This document shows, in pieces, positions 58,491-64,000 of a stretch of 64,000 nt of DNA. The DNA comes from Dissulfurirhabdus thermomarina (GTDB lineage: Bacteria > Desulfobacterota > Dissulfuribacteria > Dissulfuribacterales > Dissulfurirhabdaceae): contig NZ_JAATWC010000001.1 of NCBI RefSeq assembly GCF_012979235.1, forward strand, positions 246,001-310,000. Direction: 5' to 3'. Position 1 is the stretch's first letter; each line of letters opens with the position of its first letter. The translations under genes and the position numbers were made by a program. The notes under the pieces were generated by a model. That model saw only the letters and a program-made list of their open reading frames with translations. It had not been told where the DNA came from and did not search any database.

Positions 58491-58718
58491 TGATGGCGTT
58501 GCAAAAATGCGCGGGCCGCCGTGGTGCTTCGGATGTTCTCGTCATGGCGCCGTACCCAACAAGTACGCCTCATTCCTCGATGGCGTCGCGAGAATCACCC
58601 AGCGGGATTCAAGCCCTTTCTCCCTCCGCAGTCCCCGGCTACGCCTCGTTCTTCGCGGTGGTCGCGCCGTGCACCTGGCGATTCTGATTCCCTCAGGGGC
58701 CTTTTTACGAGGCCATCA
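58491..58718. repeat. Dispersed intergenic repeat, copy B (228 bp)
   Basis: Between hslV and xerC. Ends: left TGATGGCGTTGCAAAAATG, right CTTTTTACGAGGCCATCA, an imperfect inverted pair (about 13 of 17). It shares GGTGCTTCGGATG, the block AAGTACGCCTCATTCCTCGA and CAGGGGCCTTTT with copy A, but carries about 70 extra bases in the middle. These include a second, degenerate version of the core (TACGCCTCGTTCTTCG). The terminal TCA is the xerC stop codon. Confidence 0.85.
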
Positions 58719-59699
58719 GGTTTCGTCGTCGTCGGCGCTGCGTTCATCTATAGGCACGCCCGCCGGGGATTGCAAGGCGCGGCCGGCGGCCTGCCCGTTT
58801 TTTCCGGGGCCGCGGTGGGCCCGGGGGTGGGCCCGGTCGTAGGCCTCCATGAGCCGCTGGACGTCGAGGTGGGTGTACTTCTGGGTGGTGGCGAGGCTGG
58901 CGTGACCGAGCAGCTCCTGGATGGCCCGGAGATCCGCCCCGGATTCCAGCAGGTGGGTGGCCATGCTGTGGCGGAAGGTATGGGGGGTGGCCTCGACGGC
59001 GAGGCCCGACTCCCGCCGCCGGGCCGCCACCATCCGGGCCACGCTGCGGCGAGTGAGGCGGGTGCCGCGGCGGTTGAGGAAGAGGGCGGGCTCGTCGGGC
59101 CGCCGCAGGCGGGCGAGGACGGCCGCGCGTTCCGGCAGGTAGGCCTCCAAGGCCCGGCGGGCCTTTTCCCCGTAGGGGACCACGCGTTCCTTGTCGCCCT
59201 TTCCCCGGACCCGCACCATCTCCGGCGCGAGGGAGACGTCCCGGAGGTCGAGCCCCGTCAGCTCGCTCACCCGGATGCCCGCGCTGTAGAGGAGTTCCAG
59301 GATGGCCCGGTCCCGGGCCGCCGCGAAGCCCTCCACCCCCGGCCGGTCCAGGAGGGCGAAGGCCTCGTCCACGGAGAGGCAGGCGGGGAGACCCTTCGGC
59401 ACGCGCGGGGCCCGGACGAGGAGGGTCGGGTTGGGGGCGCCCGTGCCGGCCCGGCCGAGGAAGCGGTAGAAGCTGCGGAGCGCGGCGAGTTTCCGGGCCA
59501 GGGTGGATCGGGCGCGGCGACGGGCGAGCCCCGCCAGCCAGGCCCGGATCTGTCGCGGGGGGACGTCGCGGGGGTCGCACGGCCGCCCGACGAAGGCGGC
59601 GAACTCGGCCAGGTCCCGCCGGTAGGCCGCCACGGTGTTGGGGGAGCAGCGGCGCTCGGCGCGCAGGTGGTCGAGGAACCGGCGGATGTGGTCGTCCAT
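58716..59699 (-). CDS. xerC: Tyrosine recombinase XerC
   Basis: 327 aa. With XerD it resolves chromosome dimers at dif. The core-binding domain (about 3-90, FLDHLRAERRCSPNTVAAYRRDL) and catalytic domain with Arg (SAGIRVSEL), Lys (GKGDKER), HTFRHSMATHLLE, LLGHASLATTQKYTHL (His and nucleophile Tyr) are complete. XerC proteins usually end near AHPRAKR; here about 28 extra residues follow (GKNGQAAGRALQSP to SADDDET), ending on a stop codon supplied by the repeat. ATG 59699 is the likely start; the ribosome site is distant. Confidence 0.93.
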   Translation of the reverse strand: MDDHIRRFLDHLRAERRCSPNTVAAYRRDLAEFAAFVGRPCDPRDVPPRQIRAWLAGLARRRARSTLARKLAALRSFYRFLGRAGTGAPNPTLLVRAPRVPKGLPACLSVDEAFALLDRPGVEGFAAARDRAILELLYSAGIRVSELTGLDLRDVSLAPEMVRVRGKGDKERVVPYGEKARRALEAYLPERAAVLARLRRPDEPALFLNRRGTRLTRRSVARMVAARRRESGLAVEATPHTFRHSMATHLLESGADLRAIQELLGHASLATTQKYTHLDVQRLMEAYDRAHPRAHRGPGKNGQAAGRALQSPAGVPIDERSADDDET

Positions 59700-59720
59700 C
59701 TGTGCTGAGACTCCTGTCCC

Positions 59721-59743
59721 TATATACCACGGCGCCGCCGTGG
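59721..59743 (-). promoter_or_regulatory. xerC extended -10 with palindrome in the spacer
   Basis: Reverse-strand TGGTATATA is an extended -10 (TATATA at 59726-59721). The next 17 bases upstream (59727-59743) are a perfect inverted repeat, CCACGGC-GCC-GCCGTGG, where the promoter spacer would be. This could be an operator. Confidence 0.45.
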
Positions 59744-59769
59744 CGTGTCCGGTCTCCTCCTCCCGCGGC

Positions 59770-59798
59770 TTGACAGGTCCGGCAGGGCATCCTACAAA
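59770..59798 (+). promoter_or_regulatory. dprA promoter
   Basis: Consensus TTGACA (59770-59775), a 17-base spacer, TACAAA (59793-59798). It is divergent from xerC. Confidence 0.65.
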
Positions 59799-59850
59799 AA
59801 GGGCCTTCGCCCCGGGGCAGCCGGCGGGGCGGCAGGAGGCCGAAGTCTTT

Positions 59851-60954
59851 TTGGAGATTCGAGACGGACAGGAACGGGCCCGGGCCTGGGTGGCGCTCCA
59901 CCTCGTTCCCGGTGTGGGGCGGACCTCCATGCGCCGTCTCCTGGCCCACTTTGGCGGGCCGGAGGCCGTGCTTGCGGCCTCGGCGGCCGAGATCCGGGCG
60001 GTCCCCGGGCTGCGGGCCGGGGTGGCCGAGGCGGTGGCCCGGGGGGCCGACCCGGCGGCGGTGGACCGGGCCCTGGCGGCCCTCGATGCCGCGGGCGGAT
60101 GGATCCTCCCGGCGGGGTCGCCCGGCTTTCCCGACTGCCTCCGGCAGATCCCCGATCCGCCCTGCCTCCTCTACGGCCGCGGGTCGGCGGCGGTCCTCGG
60201 CGCGCGGGCGGTGGCCGTGGTGGGCTCCCGGGAGGCCACCTCCTACGGCCGGAAGGTGGCCGGGGCCCTTGGCCGGGACCTGGCGGCCGCCGGCCTCACC
60301 GTGGTCTCCGGCTTCGCCCGGGGCATCGACACCGCGGCCCACACGGGGGCGCTCGCCGGGGGCGGGCCGACGGTGGCGGTCCTCGGCTGCGGGGTGGACG
60401 TCTGCTATCCCCGCGGCAACGCCGAGCTCCTCGAGCGGGTGGTGGCCGGCGGGGCCGTGATCTCGGAGTATCCCCCGGGCACGCCCCCGGACGCCCGGAA
60501 CTTCCCTCCCCGCAACCGGATCATCAGCGGCCTTGCCCGGGCCGTGGTGGTGGTGGAGGCGAGCCGCAGGAGCGGGTCGCTCATCACGGCGGCCTGCGCC
60601 CTGGAGCAGGGCCGGGAGGTCCTTGCCGTGCCCGGGAGCGTCTTTTCCTACAAGAGCGGCGGGGCCCATTGGCTCATCAAGCAGGGGGCCCGGCTGGTGG
60701 AGGGGGCGGCGGACGTCCTGGAGGAGTTGGGGATCGCGGCCTCCGGGCCGACAAGGGAAGAAGACCGGGAGCCGCCGGCCCTGGAGGGGCCCGAGCGGCG
60801 CCTCTTCGAGGCGCTGGAACCCTATCCCCTCCACCTCGACGATCTCGCCGGGCGCTCGGGCCTGCCCGTGGCCCAGGCCAGCGGGCTCCTCCTCCAGCTG
60901 GCCCTGAAGGACCTGGTCCAGGTGCTGCCCGGCCAGCGATACCAGCGGAAGTGA
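59851..60954 (+). CDS. dprA: DNA-processing protein DprA (Smf)
   Basis: 367 aa. It loads RecA on incoming single-stranded DNA during transformation. N-terminal helix-hairpin-helix region (LHLVPGVGRTSMRRLL), Rossmann-like core with VVGSREATSYG, VSGFARGIDTAAH, VLGCGVDVCYPRGN and NFPPRNRIISGLA, and a C-terminal winged-helix domain (about 305-365). The TTG start at 59851 is inferred: AGGAGG lies 11 bases ahead and no ATG precedes the conserved region. topA follows ten bases after its stop. Confidence 0.92.
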   Translation: MEIRDGQERARAWVALHLVPGVGRTSMRRLLAHFGGPEAVLAASAAEIRAVPGLRAGVAEAVARGADPAAVDRALAALDAAGGWILPAGSPGFPDCLRQIPDPPCLLYGRGSAAVLGARAVAVVGSREATSYGRKVAGALGRDLAAAGLTVVSGFARGIDTAAHTGALAGGGPTVAVLGCGVDVCYPRGNAELLERVVAGGAVISEYPPGTPPDARNFPPRNRIISGLARAVVVVEASRRSGSLITAACALEQGREVLAVPGSVFSYKSGGAHWLIKQGARLVEGAADVLEELGIAASGPTREEDREPPALEGPERRLFEALEPYPLHLDDLAGRSGLPVAQASGLLLQLALKDLVQVLPGQRYQRK

Positions 60955-60964
60955 GAGACGGCCC

Positions 60965-63325
60965 ATGACGAGACGGAAGGCGGCCGAGGCCGCCACGGAG
61001 AAGGCGGAACGCGGGCGGCGGGCGAAGAAGGGACTCCTCGTGGTGGAGTCGCCCACCAAGGTCCGAACGCTCAAGCGGTTCCTGGGGGACGACTACGAGA
61101 TCAAGGCCTCGGTGGGCCACGTGAAGGATCTGCCGCCCAAGCGGCTGGGGGTGGACGTGGCCGACGACTTCCGCCCCGAGTACGTGACGGTCCGGGGCAA
61201 GGGCCCCGTGCTCAAGGAGCTCAAGGCCGCGGCGGCCCGGGTGGAGGATGTCTTCCTGGCCCCGGATCCCGACCGGGAGGGCGAGGCCATCGCCTGGCAC
61301 ATCGCCGACGAGCTTCGTCGGGGGCGGCGGCCGCTGCGCTTCCACCGGGTGCTGTTCCACGAGCTCACGGAGCGGGCCGTCCGGGAGGCCCTCGCCCACC
61401 CCGGCGAACTCAACCGGGCGCGGTTCGAGTCGCAGCAGGCCCGGCGGATCCTGGACCGGCTGGTGGGGTACGAGATCTCGCCCCTCCTCTGGGAAAAGGT
61501 CCGGCGCGGGCTCTCGGCCGGCCGGGTACAGTCCGTGGCCGTCCGGATGATCTGCGACCGGGAGCGGGAGATCCGGGCCTTCGTGCCCGAGGAGTACTGG
61601 ACCCTCACGGCCCGGCTGGAGGGGGCGGCCCCCCCGCCCTTCGAGGCCCGTCTCTTGGCCCGAAAGGGGAAGAAGGTCCGCGTCCCCGACGAGGCTACGG
61701 CCCGGCGGATCGCCGCCGAGCTGGAGCAGGCCGAGTACCGGGTGGCCAAGGTCGAGAAGAAGGAACGCCGGCAGCACGCTCCGCCGCCCTTCATCACCAG
61801 CACCCTCCAGCAGGAGGCGGCCCGCCGGCTGCGCTACCCCGCGCGCAAGACCATGATGCTCGCCCAGCGCCTCTACGAGGGGGTGGAGCTCGGCGTGGAG
61901 GGGCCGGTGGGCCTCATCACCTACATGCGCACCGATTCCACCCGGGTGGCCGCCGAGGCGGCCGCGGAGGCCCGGTCCTACATCGGGCGCGAGTTCGGGA
62001 CGGACTTCGTCCCGCCCAAGCCCCCGGTCTACCGGCAGAGCAAGATGGCCCAGGGGGCCCACGAGGCCATTCGGCCCACCTCGGTGGCCCGGACGCCCCG
62101 CGAGATGGCAGCCTTCCTCGACCGCGACGCCCTCGCCCTCTACGAGCTCATCTGGAAGCGGTTCGTGGCCTCCCAGATGAGCCCGGCCGTCCTGGACCAG
62201 ACCCGGGTCGACATCACCGCCGGGCCCTATCTCCTCCGGGCCACGGGGAGCGTGGTCCGTTTCCCCGGCTTTACCGTGCTCTACACGGAGGCGCGGGACG
62301 ACAACGGCAAGGACGGCGAGGAGGGAGACCGACGGCTTCCGGAGGTCCGGGAGGGGGAGCGGCTCGCCCTGCGCGGCATCGATCCCCGCCAGCACTTCAC
62401 CCAGCCGCCGCCCCGCTACACCGAGGCGAGTCTCATCAAGGCCCTGGAGGAGCGGGGTATCGGCCGGCCGAGCACCTATGCCACCATCCTCTCCACCATC
62501 CGCGACAAGGAGTACGTCCGCCTGGAGAACCGCCGCTTCTACCCGGAGGAACTCGGGTTCCTGGTGACGGATCTCCTGACCGAGCACTTTCCGGAGATCA
62601 TGGACGTGAGCTTCACCGCGGCCATGGAACGGGACCTCGACAGCGTGGAGGAGGGGGAGACCTCTTGGCTGGACGTGCTTCGCCGGTTCTACGGACCCTT
62701 CTCCGAGCGCATGGCGGAGGCCCGCCGCCGGATGCGGTCGGTGAAGCGGGAGGGGATCGCCACGGACCTCGTCTGCGACAAATGCGGGGCCTCCATGGTG
62801 ATCAAGTACGGCAAGAGCGGGGAGTTCCTGGCCTGCTCCGGCTACCCCGACTGCCGGAACACGGCCGACTTCACCCGGGACGAGCGGGGGGGGATCCAGG
62901 TCGTCCGACCCGAGGCCAAGGCCGTGGGAACCTGCGACAAGTGCGGCCGGCCCATGGTGCTCAAGAAGGGGCGGTTCGGGGAGTTCCTGGCCTGCTCCGG
63001 CTACCCGGACTGCGATTTCACCCGCCCGGTCTCCACCGGGGTCGCCTGCCCCGAGGAGGGATGTGACGGCGAGCTGGTCAAGCGCCGCAGCCGGCGGGGG
63101 AAGGATTTTTACGGGTGCAACCGGTTTCCGGCCTGCCGCTTCGCCATGTGGGACCCCCCGGTGGCAGGGACGTGCCCCCTCTGCGGGACGCGGGTCCTGG
63201 GGCTTTCCGTGGGCAAGGGCGGGGAGCGCGTGGTCCGGTGTCCGACCCGGGGCTGCCGTTACCGAAAGCGGGTGGAGGCGGATTCGGGCGGGGGCTTGCA
63301 ATCCGGGGCCGATCCGGCTATATAG
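60965..63325 (+). CDS. topA: DNA topoisomerase I
   Basis: 786 aa type IA enzyme that relaxes negative supercoils. Toprim domain with LLVVESPTKVRTLKRFLG (about 21-38) and APDPDREGEAIAWH, catalytic Tyr320 in GLITYMRTDST, and ISR-like RPSTYATILSTI. The C-terminus carries four C4 zinc-ribbon repeats (CDKCGASMVIKYGKSGEF and similar, beginning near residues 602, 656, 695 and 740). An N-terminal basic lead of about 18 residues is present. It is co-transcribed with dprA and ends about 40 bases before the first rRNA promoter. Confidence 0.97.
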   Translation: MTRRKAAEAATEKAERGRRAKKGLLVVESPTKVRTLKRFLGDDYEIKASVGHVKDLPPKRLGVDVADDFRPEYVTVRGKGPVLKELKAAAARVEDVFLAPDPDREGEAIAWHIADELRRGRRPLRFHRVLFHELTERAVREALAHPGELNRARFESQQARRILDRLVGYEISPLLWEKVRRGLSAGRVQSVAVRMICDREREIRAFVPEEYWTLTARLEGAAPPPFEARLLARKGKKVRVPDEATARRIAAELEQAEYRVAKVEKKERRQHAPPPFITSTLQQEAARRLRYPARKTMMLAQRLYEGVELGVEGPVGLITYMRTDSTRVAAEAAAEARSYIGREFGTDFVPPKPPVYRQSKMAQGAHEAIRPTSVARTPREMAAFLDRDALALYELIWKRFVASQMSPAVLDQTRVDITAGPYLLRATGSVVRFPGFTVLYTEARDDNGKDGEEGDRRLPEVREGERLALRGIDPRQHFTQPPPRYTEASLIKALEERGIGRPSTYATILSTIRDKEYVRLENRRFYPEELGFLVTDLLTEHFPEIMDVSFTAAMERDLDSVEEGETSWLDVLRRFYGPFSERMAEARRRMRSVKREGIATDLVCDKCGASMVIKYGKSGEFLACSGYPDCRNTADFTRDERGGIQVVRPEAKAVGTCDKCGRPMVLKKGRFGEFLACSGYPDCDFTRPVSTGVACPEEGCDGELVKRRSRRGKDFYGCNRFPACRFAMWDPPVAGTCPLCGTRVLGLSVGKGGERVVRCPTRGCRYRKRVEADSGGGLQSGADPAI

Positions 63326-63363
63326 ACCGGGCCGCGAGGGGCGGGGGAGACGCCCCGGGGGGC

Positions 63364-63392
63364 TTGACGAGCCGGCCCGGTGTTGCTAGTGT
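63364..63392 (+). promoter_or_regulatory. rRNA operon promoter P1
   Basis: TTGACG (63364-63369), a 17-base spacer, TAGTGT (63387-63392). Confidence 0.5.
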
Positions 63393-63430
63393 CTCCACCC
63401 TGCCGGCGGGTCCCGGCCTCCGGGCGGGGC

Positions 63431-63459
63431 TTGACAAATTCCGGCAGGGCAAATAGAGT
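63431..63459 (+). promoter_or_regulatory. rRNA operon promoter P2
   Basis: TTGACA (63431-63436), a 17-base spacer, TAGAGT (63454-63459), 67 bases after P1. A TATAAA directly behind it would need a 22-base spacer and is less likely. Confidence 0.6.
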
Positions 63460-63492
63460 ATAAAGGGCTTTTAGCCCCTGGACTCTTTTCCC

Positions 63493-63504
63493 GATCTTTG
63501 AAAA
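63493..63504 (+). promoter_or_regulatory. boxA-like antitermination site in the rRNA leader
   Basis: GATCTTTGAAAA matches the boxA core (CTCTTTNAAAA-like) used by NusB/NusE antitermination, and lies about 80 bases before the 16S gene as expected. Confidence 0.5.
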
Positions 63505-63541
63505 CTGAATAGTGACCGACGTGCAGGCCCGAGATCAATTC

Positions 63542-63564
63542 CGAGGGGGCTTCGGCTGCCCTCG
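63542..63564 (+). other. Leader hairpin upstream of 16S
   Basis: Stem CGAGGG/CCCTCG extended by GGC-TTCG-GCT, a UUCG-type tetraloop hairpin ten bases before the mature 16S end. It may take part in processing. Confidence 0.5.
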
Positions 63565-63574
63565 ATCCAGTTTT

Positions 63575-64000
<426 letters not shown>

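Noticed and set aside
58716..59699. XerC as a phage or element integrase
   Set aside because: All six catalytic residues and the domain pattern are those of housekeeping XerC, and its neighbours hslVU and dprA-topA are typical chromosomal ones.

Overview
This is a 64 kb piece of a very GC-rich, densely packed bacterial chromosome. It ends inside the first 426 bases of a 16S rRNA gene. The 16S start, the DapL-type lysine route, HslUV, a haemoprotein-free housekeeping set and the style of the intergenic repeats together suggest a member of the former Deltaproteobacteria (Desulfobacterota), possibly a thermophile given the extreme GC. That placement is inference; a 16S search would settle it and I name no genus. 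Genes are mostly ATG-started, with many 1-4 base stop/start overlaps. No gap between genes exceeds about 300 bases. The gaps are filled by promoters, one tRNA, terminators and a dispersed repeat.

Layout. 0-3 kb: a truncated GAF-domain signalling gene, divergent from a small cyclic-nucleotide-binding protein, a NifX-like protein and a cysteine-cluster protein, then a secreted protein with two CARDB-like domains. 3-12 kb: rlmN and a phosphofructokinase (reverse), murI (forward), then kdsB, rsmI, a CDP-alcohol phosphatidyltransferase and ileS (reverse). 12-14 kb: efp with its lysylation enzyme epmA, then an APS kinase. 14-30 kb: a surface-polysaccharide locus. It holds an O-antigen ligase-like protein, ahcY, a WbpE-like aminotransferase, a TviB/TviC-like uronic acid pair, a short Wzz-like protein, a sulfotransferase, a Wzy-like protein, two glycosyltransferases and a Pgl-like diamino-sugar module (PglC, acetyltransferase, PglE, PglF). 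Two broken gene tails sit inside it, and its centre (about 21.9-24.5 kb) is visibly richer in A and T than the flanks.

30-42.9 kb, forward: tRNA-Arg, rplU-rpmA-obgE-proB-proA-nadD-rsfS-gpmI, an orphan OppF-like ATPase, lon, an unknown protein and an M20 peptidase. 42.9-59.7 kb, reverse: a large amino-acid cluster read in the order xerC, hslV, hslU, argB, argD, argF, argG, argH, a lipoprotein, lysA, dapF, dapA, dapB, an FAH-family enzyme, dapL, folK and a YHS-domain protein. It gives most of arginine synthesis and the DapL variant of diaminopimelate/lysine synthesis. 59.8-64 kb, forward: dprA, topA, tandem rRNA promoters and the 16S gene.

Most interesting points: a MITE-like repeat (two clear copies, one weak) lying against gene 3' ends and supplying the xerC stop codon; decayed tails of an asparagine synthetase and a sugar transferase in the glycan locus; and an APS kinase plus sulfotransferase that together suggest a sulfated surface glycan. 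I did not find a clearly new defence or mobile system, and there is no CRISPR array or insertion sequence.
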